64,000 nucleotides of DNA from positions 372,001 through 436,000 of the forward strand of contig JAVHKY010000052.1 in assembly GCA_035079385.1 (NCBI GenBank), written 5' to 3'. Made by a program: the position numbers and the translations under genes. This DNA comes from Aspidiotus rigidus. Taxonomy: Eukaryota; Arthropoda; Insecta; Hemiptera; Diaspididae. Positions 11,290 through 21,117 of the stretch are shown in pieces. Within the stretch, counting starts at the first letter, position 1. Each line of letters starts with the position of its first letter. The notes beneath the pieces were generated by a model. It had not been told where the DNA came from, did not search any database, and saw only the letters and a list, made by a program, of their open reading frames with translations.

Positions 11290-11765
11290 GGGTGCGTCTA
11301 CGGTTTGTGACACTTTAAGCGACTTGCTTTGTTGGAATTAATTTTTAAAATTTAGGAAAGAATTGGGGATCTTATGTTCTCTTATTTTCTGTATCTTTGG
11401 TGTACGTTCTTATGTAGTAGCGCAATAAAAAGTTCTAATTTTCATCCAGAATTATGGAAATCAACTTTGAAAATTGAAAATGCGTTGTCACGGTTTGTGA
11501 CTCTGTTATCAGTTCACATGCGTTTATATGGGATTATACAGTTTGTGACAGTCTACTGTTTGTGACACCCACATTTTTTTGAATTATTTTCTTTGGCATC
11601 AAGACTGAACCAAATTATACAATATTTTACACAGACTTGGTAGCCATCTAGCAGTAGCCACAGAAAAATCAGGACGTCTCAATCTTTCACTAGAACTAAG
11701 TTATCACAGATTTAGTGACCAAGGTGTCACAAACTGTAGACTGTCACAAACCGTAGACGCACCCC
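11290..11765. mobile_element. MITE with TA duplication and GTTTGTGAC repeats
   Basis: Inverted ends GGGTGCGTCTACGGTTTGTG / CACAAACCGTAGACGCACCC are flanked by TA. GTTTGTGAC occurs several more times inside in both orientations, including about 11490, 11540 and 11720. It resembles a Tc1/mariner-type non-autonomous element. The open frames inside are not credible genes. Confidence 0.75.
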
Positions 11766-13224
11766 TAATTGTTTGCGATTTTTCACAATTTCACATGAAT
11801 TTTAGGTTGGGTTGTGATTTATCCTAAATTGTAGTTATCGTTTTTCGCTTCTCCGTGTGGGTAGTTTCATTTTTTGTGGAATCATCGAAGAAATGAAGTA
11901 TAGAAAAGCAGAGGTAAATCCCTCATTTTTCGAATATTGTCCAAAGTACTTTTTTAAATAGGAACGCGTTGAATTCCTCTTCCCATACGCTCCGTTTCAG
12001 TTTATCACTCAGATATAGTTAACAAAATGGTGTAGGTGTCTCGGATTGAAATGCACGTATTGTAGAATAAGTAATAGATCATGTTGGATACTCCTATGCT
12101 GGTTGTAGGAAAGTGCTATCTCATAGCAATAATATCTGTAGTGTCCCAAATTGCTCCAATAGGTAAGCTCTCTTCGATAATGTCATCTTTCATTGTTTTC
12201 CTCAATTATGAGACCTGAGAGTATTATGTAAATATATTTTCAGGCGTTTGACAAGCATAAATCTTCACAAATTTCTTCAAGCAGCTCAAATTTTGTTACA
12301 TCTTTCACAATTGAAGCCTACAGTTGTCTCGAAGTTTGTTAATACCCTACTGTCAAGATAAAATTATACAACTACTGGAACTTTTTCAAAAAGTATCAAT
12401 GAAACAAGATTAGTAGAACGTACAAATATTTTTTATTCCGAGGAAGGATGTTATTTTCCATTTTTTGATGTTTGATCACATTTTCTTGTAATGTTATTAT
12501 TACCGAGTCGAGTCGAGTCGTAGACAGACATTATTGCGAAGCATGTGGCTGGTTCTTCAACTTCAATACTACTATTGTGAATAAATTCCGTGTTTATAAC
12601 TACCATTCCATGAATACCTAGTATCTATACGAGCATTGATGTGTCACGAGAGAGAAAAGAAAAGTGACAGAAGCTTTTTACTCTAAACAAACTTGATATT
12701 AAAGATAATATACATAGCTATGTAGCCATGTATTTCTAGCGTAAAGGCAGTACAGGATGGCGAACAAAATAAGTTTTGTTACTTCCTTTCGTATTTTTGG
12801 AAGAATCAATAATTTTTTTTGCTCTCATTTTCTTGTTGAAAATTTTCATTCTTTGCCACCCGTGATTATCAGAAAATGCGTAGAAAATCCAAGAAATAAC
12901 GTTTTCCTCTGCGTTTTCCTCTGCGTAAAAAGTAACGAATACTAGAACGGAATGGATATATGTAATCGACCATCATCCCGTTTCCTGTAGTTCATATTCT
13001 GACCGCTAGGTGTCGACCCTTTCGTTGGAGAGTCCGAATCGGCTCCTCGCGAAGACTACAGCCACGCAGAATACCACTCCAAGGTGTGACCAGCACGTTA
13101 ATTTTCCACTACGCCGATAGGAGAGCTAGAGTAGATGTTCTATGATGGCGTGAATGTGAGGTTCTGACTTCCCACTCTGCAAAAAGTTGGTCTAAATTGA
13201 TAATTGAGACTACTAATAATTATT
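11766..13224. other. Unassigned interior of the Polinton-like element
   Basis: No gene was recognised. A short GAGTC tandem run lies near 12505-12520. The 12960-13200 part is less AT-rich than its surroundings. If capsid or integrase genes were ever in this copy, no readable trace remains here. Confidence 0.4.
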
Positions 13225-13581
13225 CTATTTTTTATTTCTATAACACTTTTTATCTGATTCATTCAGATTAATTGTTTCCCATTTGTCACTTATATCTGGA
13301 GCGGTTTCTGGAAATTTGTTATTTTTTGAATTATTTTCAACTCTACGTTTTATATAAGCTGTGCTAGCTGTCTGATTAACTTTACTTGATAAACAAAATT
13401 GACCTAACCTATTTCTAGGAGTAAGAACATTTTTCTTTTTTGTTGCATGAGGAATATTCCATAATTTTAATTTTTTTCGTACAAAAGAATCTGACACATT
13501 ATATTTTCTTATAAATTCAGATACTGGATTTTTTATAAAATCAAAACTGATCTTCAACTCTTTTATATTTTCTAATTCCAT
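13225..13581 (-). CDS. Small basic protein with possible helix-turn-helix, 118 aa
   Basis: An uninterrupted frame in the AT-rich cluster, read away from the gene at 13740. The first half (VSEFIRKYNVSDSFVRKKLKLWNI) looks like a helix-turn-helix of the kind seen in recombinases or homeodomain-like proteins. The second half is Lys/Asn-rich and disordered-looking. No family was recognised. Codon use is as AT-rich as in the polymerase gene, so it probably belongs to the same element. A role in DNA binding is inference only. Confidence 0.5.
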   Translation of the reverse strand: MELENIKELKISFDFIKNPVSEFIRKYNVSDSFVRKKLKLWNIPHATKKKNVLTPRNRLGQFCLSSKVNQTASTAYIKRRVENNSKNNKFPETAPDISDKWETINLNESDKKCYRNKK

Positions 13582-13739
13582 TATTTATTAATGAAAAAAA
13601 TGTATATGGTATACTGTATATAGTACATGGTTCATGGTTTGATATATTGTATATAGTACAGTATGCGGTCTGGTACATAGTTTGGTATACAGTCTGGTAC
13701 ATGGTCTTAAAAATAAAAATTTTTTTATAATAAATAAAA
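13582..13739. promoter_or_regulatory. Divergent intergenic region with GGTACATRGT-like repeats
   Basis: The 158 bp between two divergent start codons contains repeated words such as TATGGTATACTGTATATAGTACATGG-like strings: TATATAGTAC occurs twice and CTGGTACAT twice (about 13600-13700). Position and repetition suggest a shared promoter or origin-like site. This is inference only. Confidence 0.35.
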
Positions 13740-14450
13740 ATGATTCTCTCAGTAATTAATAACTACTCAATTTCAAAAGGAGAAATGGATTATGTCAATT
13801 TATTAGTTTCAAATTATCCTGAAATCAGAGAATTGAAAGATACTATAAAATCATCGAGTCAAACTATAATTAATCAATTACATGAAGTTTATAAAAAAAA
13901 TAATCTTGATTTGATGGAATTTGAAAATGAGAAAATATGTATTTTGAAAGTTACAAATTTATTTCTCTGTTTTAGGGTATTAATGACTGCAGTTAATAAA
14001 GCAGGGGGTCAATTAAAGAGATTATCCCAAGCTAATAATCAAGTAATGAAACAAAAAGATGATATAATTGAAGAAAATAATAAAAGAATGAAACAATTGA
14101 ATAAAGAATTAGAAGAAATGAAGAAGGAATTGAGTGAAAAAGGTAAAAAACAAGTAGAATCTATGCAGCTAAAAAATAAAAAAATTATTGACTTGAAAAA
14201 TCAAATTGTTGTGACTCCTATGAATTTTGGTAAGACAAAGGCTAATAGTATTGCAGAATTTACTGAAAATTTAGGAGTTTGCTTTTCTGATTTTAAAATT
14301 GAAGATGGATACATTAATGTTGATAATTCACAAATAATAGTAAATGGAAAGTATATTAATGAAAAGAAAAAAGAATTTGGTTTGAATGGAAGAGATGCAC
14401 CAAGAGGAATTAAGGATAATGATGAAATAATTATTAAAAATAAAAAATAA
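13740..14450 (+). CDS. Coiled-coil protein of unknown function, 236 aa
   Basis: A long intact frame. Residues about 85-155 form a Lys/Glu-rich heptad coiled coil (NNKRMKQLNKELEEMKKELS region). The N-terminal 80 residues look helical, and the C-terminal 80 contain a compact segment (GYINVDNSQIIVNGKYINE) of beta-type sequence. No family was recognised. It is the first gene of the plus-strand run that leads to the polymerase and shares its AT-rich codon use, so it is probably an element protein. It could be structural, a replication accessory factor or a terminal-protein candidate, but nothing in the sequence decides. Confidence 0.6.
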   Translation: MILSVINNYSISKGEMDYVNLLVSNYPEIRELKDTIKSSSQTIINQLHEVYKKNNLDLMEFENEKICILKVTNLFLCFRVLMTAVNKAGGQLKRLSQANNQVMKQKDDIIEENNKRMKQLNKELEEMKKELSEKGKKQVESMQLKNKKIIDLKNQIVVTPMNFGKTKANSIAEFTENLGVCFSDFKIEDGYINVDNSQIIVNGKYINEKKKEFGLNGRDAPRGIKDNDEIIIKNKK

Positions 14451-14456
14451 TCACCT

Positions 14457-14712
14457 AAGTTGATTCTATTTTTGTATCTATTTTTATGTCTTAGAAGGTT
14501 TTATATCTATTTTATATCTTGGAAGGTTTTATGTCTATTTTATATCTTGAAAGGTTTCAGTCTATTTTGAGAAGGTTTTGTGTCTACTTTGAGAAGGTTT
14601 TATATCTATTTTATATCCTGGAAGATTTTATGTATATTTTATATCTTAGAAGGTTTTATGTCTATATTTTATGTCTTGGAAGGTTTTTTGTCTATTTTTT
14701 CATATTAAATTC
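14457..14712 (+). repeat. Degenerate tandem repeat between element genes
   Basis: About eight units of 28-36 bp built on GAAGGTTTTATRTCTATTTT. They fill the gap between the coiled-coil gene and the zinc-finger gene. The open frame across it (14519-14719) is a by-product of the repeat. Confidence 0.75.
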
Positions 14713-14784
14713 TTATTAGAAATTTATTTCTCTTTAAATAATTATTCAACACAAGCTTCTTGTACTAACAACTTTGTGTAAATC

Positions 14785-15204
14785 TTGCAAGTAGATAACA
14801 TGGATACTGATCATGCTTTATGTGATACTTGTAAGACAACTTTTGTAGATTCAGAAATGATAGAGTCAACTTTTAAAGAATATAGTGTTGATGAATTTCT
14901 AACAGAATTAACATCTATAATGAATTTATATGAAAATAGTAAATATTGTACTAGATGTAAAAAAATGAAGAATATACATGAATTTGGTAGAACACCAAAC
15001 TGGTGTAAAGAATGTAAGAATACTTCATCTAAGGAATATTATAAAAGAAATAAAGAAAAAATGAAAGAAATTATGAAAAATGATTATGAAAAAAGAAAAC
15101 ACCTAATGACATGTACTTGTGGTGCAGTTATATATTCTATATCCTATAAAACACATTTAAAATCAAAATATCATCTCCTTGGAAAAAAATTAAAATCTTT
15201 ATAA
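14785..15204 (+). CDS. Multi-cysteine zinc-binding protein, 139 aa
   Basis: An intact frame starting either at 14785 or at the internal ATG at 14800 (MDTDHALCDTC). Three metal-binding clusters are visible: CDTC near the N-terminus; CTRC...CKEC at about residues 56-77, with a KNIHEFGRTPNWC spacing that recalls endonuclease-VII-like or HNH-associated zinc ribbons; and CTC...H-x5-H at the C-terminus, resembling a C2H2 finger. The middle is Lys-rich. A nucleic-acid role is likely, but the family is not certain. It is on the same strand as, and 0.5 kb upstream of, the polymerase. Confidence 0.6.
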   Translation: MQVDNMDTDHALCDTCKTTFVDSEMIESTFKEYSVDEFLTELTSIMNLYENSKYCTRCKKMKNIHEFGRTPNWCKECKNTSSKEYYKRNKEKMKEIMKNDYEKRKHLMTCTCGAVIYSISYKTHLKSKYHLLGKKLKSL

Positions 15205-15235
15205 AATTTTTTCCTATTAAATATAACAAGAAAAA

Positions 15236-15439
15236 ATGAATACAAGAAATCAGATCACTATAACTGTTATCAGAAATGAAACTGGAAGACAAGACTCAAA
15301 AATTAGTCAATGGATTCAGTTTTTTAAAGTGCATAATTTCTATGCAAATAAAACTACAAGACAAATAGAACACTATTTAAGAAAGTATAGACATTTATAT
15401 AGCTTTCAGAGGAAGAGAAGTAGTAGAAAAAATGAATGA
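15236..15439 (+). CDS. Small basic protein, 67 aa
   Basis: A short intact frame, rich in Arg/Lys, with no known domain. Its last codons overlap the start of the next frame by 8 nt (an ATGAATGA stop-start overlap). It may be a separate small gene or part of a frame-shifted leader of the polymerase protein. Confidence 0.4.
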   Translation: MNTRNQITITVIRNETGRQDSKISQWIQFFKVHNFYANKTTRQIEHYLRKYRHLYSFQRKRSSRKNE

Positions 15440-15701
15440 ATTATATTTTATATTATTACAAAAATTAACTCAATCCAGATTACTTCAACCACATCGAATG
15501 CAAATTACTTTTACATTGACAAAAGAAGAAATAAATACATGGCAAACTGGAACTCCATTCAAGTTTGAAGGAAATAATGAAGATATATTTGGACCAAATA
15601 AGGAGAAGGATGTAAAAATTATACCTAGATTTGTAGTTGAACATTTTGGAAGCAGACATACTCAATTTGAAATTCAAAATGAATGGGTATACAAGATTTA
15701 G
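15432..15701 (+). CDS. Small protein or polymerase N-terminal fragment, 89 aa
   Basis: This frame begins within the end of the previous one and overlaps the next by 19 nt. The segment MQITFTLTKEEINTW and the acidic loop after it resemble the poorly conserved N-terminal leaders of arthropod Polinton-type PolB proteins. If so, this is polymerase coding sequence put out of frame. If not, it is a small overlapping gene. The sequence alone does not decide. Confidence 0.4.
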   Translation: MNELYFILLQKLTQSRLLQPHRMQITFTLTKEEINTWQTGTPFKFEGNNEDIFGPNKEKDVKIIPRFVVEHFGSRHTQFEIQNEWVYKI

Positions 15702-18700
15702 AAGAGTTTTTAGATATTATGAAAAAACCTACTTTTGGACTTCTTAGAAAATGGATAAATTTACACAATGGAATTAGAGCTAATTTCTGTGTTACAGCAA
15801 CGTATGAAAGAAGAGGTAATACAGAAGTTCTTGATACTGCTGAAATACATTTACAAACTGAAAATTATATATTTCTTCGTGAAACTAACATGAATGAAAT
15901 GTATGATAATATTAGTGATTATATAATTGAAAGACATGAAAATATAGAGGATAGTTTAGAGAATAGTCAATGGACTTTAATATCAATTGATATTTTCAGA
16001 ATTAATATAAACAGATATGATCCAATGATGGCTAGTTCATATATTGAACTTCCTAAAATTCTAGCAAGTAAGAAAGCTATCATAAATGTTAAGAATGAGA
16101 ATGATGATAAATGTTATTTATGGTCTATTTTAAGTGGACTATTTCCAGTAGATAAAGATCCACAAAGAGTAAGTAAATATAGACAATATGAACATATGTT
16201 TGATAAAGCTCTAAAAGGGATAGAATTTCCAGTTAAAGTTGATGATAGTAATAAATTTGTAAATAGAGTACCTAAATAAATATAATATGGTAGAAGGAGG
16301 ATTATCAATTAATATATATCATCATAATAATCAGTATAAAATCCCGTTATCAATAACTAAAGATGAAAAAGAAAATCACATTGATTTATTATTTTTAAAA
16401 GATGACAAAGGAAAGACTCATTACTGCTTAATTAAAGATTTGTGGAAACTAGTCGGAAGACATCAATTGACAAAAGATCATAAGAAGAGATATCTTTGTA
16501 AAATGTGTTTGAATAGCTTTCCTTGTGAAAAAGTATTATCAGATCATAAAAATTATTGTGGATTAAATAAACCTGCAAAAGTAATTTTACCTGATAAAGC
16601 TGATATTATTGTTGAATTTAAAAATTATAATCATTCGATGAAAGCTCCATTTGCTATATATGCTGATTTTGAAAGTCTTATAAGAAAGCTTAATAAAATG
16701 AAACGGTTGAATGAAAAGATAGAAAAACTAAGTAAAAAATTAAATAAGACTAAAGAAGAAGTTCAGAAGTATGAATCTTATACAATAAAGCTTCAAAGAC
16801 ATTTTCCAATTAGTTTTGTCTATTATATTAAGTACGCTAATGGAGAAATTCAACAAAATCTATTTGAATATTTTGGATTAGATGCTCCAAAAAAATTATA
16901 TGAAAAACTGAAAGAAGATGCAATTTTCATTGCTAAAGAATATTTAGATAAGAAAATAAAATTGAAAGAATTATCTGAGACACAAAAAACGGAATATAAA
17001 TATGCTAAAAAATGTCACATCTGTGAAAGAAAACTTGAAGATACTCCACCTCTTGTGGAAAAAGAAATTCGAGTATGGAATAAAAAAATTGATATTATTT
17101 GTAGTATATTAGTGAAGATTGAAGATGAAGATAGAAAAAAAGAACTCAATGATGAACTTTCAAAATTAAAACAGTTAGTTGATACTGCAAAAGCGAGTGA
17201 GGTTTTAAATAAAATTAAAGTTTGTGATCATGATCATTTGACTGGGGAATATAGAGGAGCAGCTCATAGTAATTGCAATTTGAATTATAAAGTTCCTAGA
17301 TTTATTCCTATTTATTTTCATAATTTCTCTGGATATGATGCACATTTATTTGTTAGAGAATTTGGAGAGGATTATGATAACATTAAATTAATACCAAATA
17401 ATGAAGAAAAATATATATCATTTTCTAAAATTGTAAAATATGATTCTGGTTTTAAAAATTCAAAAGGGGAAACAGTTAACCATAATATTGAGTTAAGATT
17501 TTTAGATTCATATAAATTTCTATCAAGTTCATTATCTGAATTAGCTAAAAATTTAAAAAGATGTCACTTCAAAAATTTGAAGAAATGGTTCAATGAAAAA
17601 GTATCTAAAAACTTATCTGAAATGGAAAGGAAGTATTTATTCAAATTATTAAGTAAAAAATTAGCTTATCCATATGATTATATGAATTCTTTAGAAAAGT
17701 ATAGTGAGACAAAATTACCCTTAAAAGAAAACTTTTATAATCTATTGAATGATTAACATGTTGATGCTGGAGAATATCATTATGCGCAAGAAATTTGGAA
17801 GTACTTTAATATTAAAAATATGAAAGAATTCACAATGTTATACAATACAATACAATAGATGTACTCTTATTGACTGATATCATGGAAAATTTTAGAGAAA
17901 CATCGATTAAAATTTATAAATTAGATCCAGTTTGGTATTATACAACTCCTGGATTTGCTTGGGATTGTATGCTGAAAACTACTAAACAAAAGCTAGAATT
18001 ATTAACTGATGTAGATATGTTATTGATGTTTGAAAGGGCTAAACGAGGAGGAATTTCTCAATGTTCAAATAGATATGCAAAGGCTAATAATAAATATATG
18101 GGAAAGAAATTTGATAAAACTAAGAATTCTGTATTCATTCAATATTTAGATGCAAATAATTTATATGGATGGGCTATGTGTAAATATTTACCTTATGGAG
18201 GATTTGAATGGAGAAATCCAGAATATTTTAATGAAGAAAGAATTATGAAAATGAAAGATGATCAGAAGTTTGGATATCTTTTTGAAGTGGATTTGAAATA
18301 TCCTGAAGAATTATGGGGAAAACATTCTGATTTACCTTATTGTCCTGAAAATGTAATTGATGATAAACAACTTCCAAAATTATTTACAACATTATATGAT
18401 AAAAAGAAGTATGTTCTTCATTACTTAAATCTTAAGCAAGCTCTTAAAGCTGGGTTAAAATTAGAGAAAATACATAGAGTAATAAAATTTAATCAATCTG
18501 ATTGGATGAAACAATATATAGAAAAGAATACAAAACTAAGACAAGAAGCTAAAAATGATTTTGAAAAAGATTTCTTCAAACTAATGAATAATTCTGTTTT
18601 TGGTAGAACAATGATGAATGTTAGGAAGTATGTGGATATACAATTAATTTCAGAAGGTAAAAAATATACTAAGTATGTTTCAAAACCTAATTTTGAGAAA

Positions 18701-19405
18701 TCAACATTTTTTGGAGAAAATCTTGCAGCTGTTCAAATGAAAAGAACAATGATTAAATTCAATCAACCAATTTATGTAGGAGTAGCTATTTTAGATATTT
18801 CAAAAACATTGATGTATGATTTCTTTTATAGACTGAAAGAGAGATATGGAGATAAAATAAAATTATTATATACAGATACAGATTCATTAATTATTTCTAT
18901 AAAAACAGAAGACTTCTATGAAGATATGAAAGGTATGATTGATGAATTTGATACATCAGACTATAAGAAAGATAATATTTATGGTTTACCTCAAGTGAAT
19001 AAAAAGGTATTAGGGAAATTTAAAGATGAGATGAATGGAAAAATTTTAGAGGAATTTATAGGACTTGCTTCAAAATTATATTCTAATAAAGTTTTTGCTT
19101 CAAATAATGAAATGAAGAAAGCTAAAGGAGTAAAGAAGAATATTATTAAAAATCAGATAACTCATAATGATTATAAGATGTGTTTAGAAAAGAAAATAAC
19201 TAAGACTATTAAACAAAAGATGATGAGGAGTACAAGACATGATATTTATACCATTGAACAGAATAAAAGAGGATTAAGTGCATTTGATGATAAAAGATGT
19301 TTAATTAATGGACAAACTGATACATTACCTTGGGGATATTATAATACAATACCGAGAGATAAATTTATTCAACATTTGAAAACTCTTAATAATATTGAAA
19401 ATTAA
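15683..19405 (+). pseudogene. polB: Type-B DNA polymerase (DNA_pol_B_2, protein-primed type), broken
   Basis: Three consecutive open segments (15683-16279, 16287-17756, 17870-19405) cover one polymerase. Visible in order: the N-terminal region ending near SSYIELPKIL and KCYLWSIL; a C2H2-like finger (CKMC...H...C); Exo I (YADFESL); an inserted zinc endonuclease-VII-like block (CHIC...CDHDHLTGEYRGAAH); Exo II (FSGYDAHLF); motif A (LDANNLYGW); motif B (NNSVFGR); and motif C (YTDTDS). Lesions: a frameshift with stop near 16277; an in-frame TAA at 17754-17756; and a second shift at 17841-17857, where a 5-bp unit (TACAA) is present three times and the frame moves by exactly that amount. All catalytic motifs are intact. 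The enzyme would copy linear DNA from a protein primer. This copy cannot make it unless the breaks are sequencing errors. Confidence 0.85.
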
Positions 19406-19473
19406 GTATAAAAAATGTAAGTAAATACTCCATAGGTTTCTGTTTAAAATATTGAAGATTTAATTTATAAGAA

Positions 19474-19671
19474 ATGGAGAACGAAATAAATTTTTATGGT
19501 AGTATATATAGAGAAATTATAAGACAAAGCATAAGAAATTTTGAAGCTATTTTTGATGAATTTCAAACTGAACCAGATCTTGGATATGAATCTGGAAATG
19601 AATTTGATACAGATGAAACAAATATCAACTCAGAAATTATTGAAGCTGATGAGGGAATAGAAAGTGATTAA
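19474..19671 (+). CDS. Small acidic protein, 65 aa
   Basis: An intact short frame. The C-terminal half is strongly acidic (DEFQTEPDLGYESGNEFDTD). It lies directly downstream of the polymerase on the same strand, and its stop overlaps the stop of the convergent gene at 19668. No domain was recognised. Confidence 0.45.
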   Translation: MENEINFYGSIYREIIRQSIRNFEAIFDEFQTEPDLGYESGNEFDTDETNINSEIIEADEGIESD

Positions 19672-19967
19672 TTACGTACATAATTTATTTCAATATCGGA
19701 TTTTAAATCATTATTAGGAATATTTAGATCTTTTATTTCTCTTTCAATAATTCTTGATAAAGCACTTAAATGAGCAATAATATTTACCATAAATTTAGTA
19801 TATTTTATTCTTTTATCTTAAGATAAATGTTGAATTTTATCAGAAAGTGGATCCATTAAAGTTTCATAATTTGATCTTGTTCTAGCAATAGGTTCTTTAA
19901 AATATGGTATAACATTCTCAAAATCAAATTCATCTTCATCAACTAAAGAATCTTTGTAGACCTCCAT
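19668..19967 (-). pseudogene. Small protein with one internal stop, 99 codons
   Basis: Read on the minus strand, ATG at 19965-19967 opens a frame of 100 codons including the final TAA, with a single in-frame TAA at codon 50 (19818-19820). The second half keeps a clean, protein-like sequence (SALSRIIEREIKDLNIP), so the frame was probably functional recently. It is too short on either side of the stop to be obvious as an open frame. It is convergent with the 65-aa gene, and the two terminal stops overlap (TTAA at 19668-19671). Function unknown. Confidence 0.5.
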
Positions 19968-20024
19968 TTAGATAGAATAAATTTTCTAAATGAAAATATT
20001 GAAATAATATGAAGAACTATTAAT

Positions 20025-20309
20025 ATGTTTCATCTAGTAAACAAGATGTATACTTTGACAAGATATTGTAAACTTTGTTTAAAATCAACTAATCAATCAA
20101 TTGAGACAATAAAAGTTAGACCTTATTTAAAAAAAGAAATGAGTACATGTCCTCAATGTGAAACCACTCTTATTAGATTTGTGGATTGTAGTGAGCATGA
20201 TGAGAAACTTAAATTTAATTGTTACAAATGTAAAGCAGAAACTCAACATTCTAGGAGCAAATTTGGAACACTTCTTTGGTGTACAATATGTGGACACGTA
20301 ATAAAGTAA
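20025..20309 (+). CDS. Zinc-ribbon protein with four CxxC pairs, 94 aa
   Basis: An intact frame; an internal Met at about residue 8 (MYTLTRYC) is an alternative start. Four CxxC knuckles (CKLC, CPQC, CYKC, CTIC) are spaced to form two zinc ribbons. The arrangement recalls transcription-factor or RNA-polymerase-type zinc ribbons, but no specific family is claimed. It is the last gene before the right terminal repeat. Confidence 0.6.
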   Translation: MFHLVNKMYTLTRYCKLCLKSTNQSIETIKVRPYLKKEMSTCPQCETTLIRFVDCSEHDEKLKFNCYKCKAETQHSRSKFGTLLWCTICGHVIK

Positions 20310-20524
20310 TATTTTTACATCATTTATTAAACTATACAAAATGACATAAAAATGTATGAAAATTCTTAACTTCTTAAATTTATTCTAAAATTGACATAAA
20401 TCATATGCAAATTGATATAAAGCGTATGGAAATTTTTATTGATATAAAATCAATCAAAATTCTCGACTCCTTGAATTTCTGTTAGAATTGATACAAATTG
20501 TATACAAATTGATACAAAATGTAT

Positions 20525-21117
20525 GCTAGAATGAAAAATTTGAATTTCTTACATTTTTATGAGTATTGGAAAGTACTTAGCTCTCACGAGAGATTTATTT
20601 TATGGTAAAAATATAGAAAATTGATACAGAATTGATACAAAAACTCTGAAATTTTCGAACTAGCTTGGAAGAAAAATAGGGTGAATTGATTCATATTCAG
20701 TTTAAAAACAGCTAATTATACAGTTGAAAAATTGGATGATTTCTAGGATTTTTTGGAGGGGTTGAAAAATGAGTAAATTGTGCTCTATTTTAGAGAAATG
20801 AGGAAGTGTGCAAGAAGGAAAATTCTTACATTTCTCGTATTTTAGGAGAGTTGGAATGTAGGTCTCATGAGAGATATATATTTATGGTAAAAATATAGAA
20901 AATTGATACAGAATTGATACAAAAACTCTGAAATTTTTGAACTAGCTTGGAAGAAAAATAGGGTGAATTGATTCATATTTAGCTTAAAAACAATCAAATA
21001 TTCACAATGAAAATTGAGGAGATTTCTAGGATTTTTAGAGAGGTTGAAAAATGAGTAAATTGTACTCTGCGCTAGAGAAATTAGGAAGTGCGCCAGAAGG
21101 AATATATCTTATCTACT
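20525..21117 (-). repeat. Right terminal inverted repeat of Polinton-like element
   Basis: Inverse of 6875-7463 and ends exactly before the duplicated AATAGT at 21118. The apparent open frame from 21088 reads through the junction into Helitron sequence and is not a gene. Confidence 0.85.

Larger units (their letters stand above)
6875..21117 (+). mobile_element. Polinton/Maverick-like element with protein-primed-type PolB
   Basis: A 14,243-bp insertion with terminal inverted repeats of about 590 bp. The left end starts AGTAGATAAGATATATTCC and the right end finishes with the inverse. It is flanked by the 6-bp duplication AATAGT. Long inverted repeats starting 5'-AG, a 6-bp duplication and a family-B polymerase gene are Polinton hallmarks. 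The right half (13.2-20.3 kb) is a dense, very AT-rich gene cluster. The left half holds a spliced gene and three MITEs. No integrase, packaging ATPase, maturation protease or capsid gene was recognised, so this is either an internally deleted copy or a lineage with a different gene set. It landed inside the decayed Helitron-like coding region. Confidence 0.8.
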
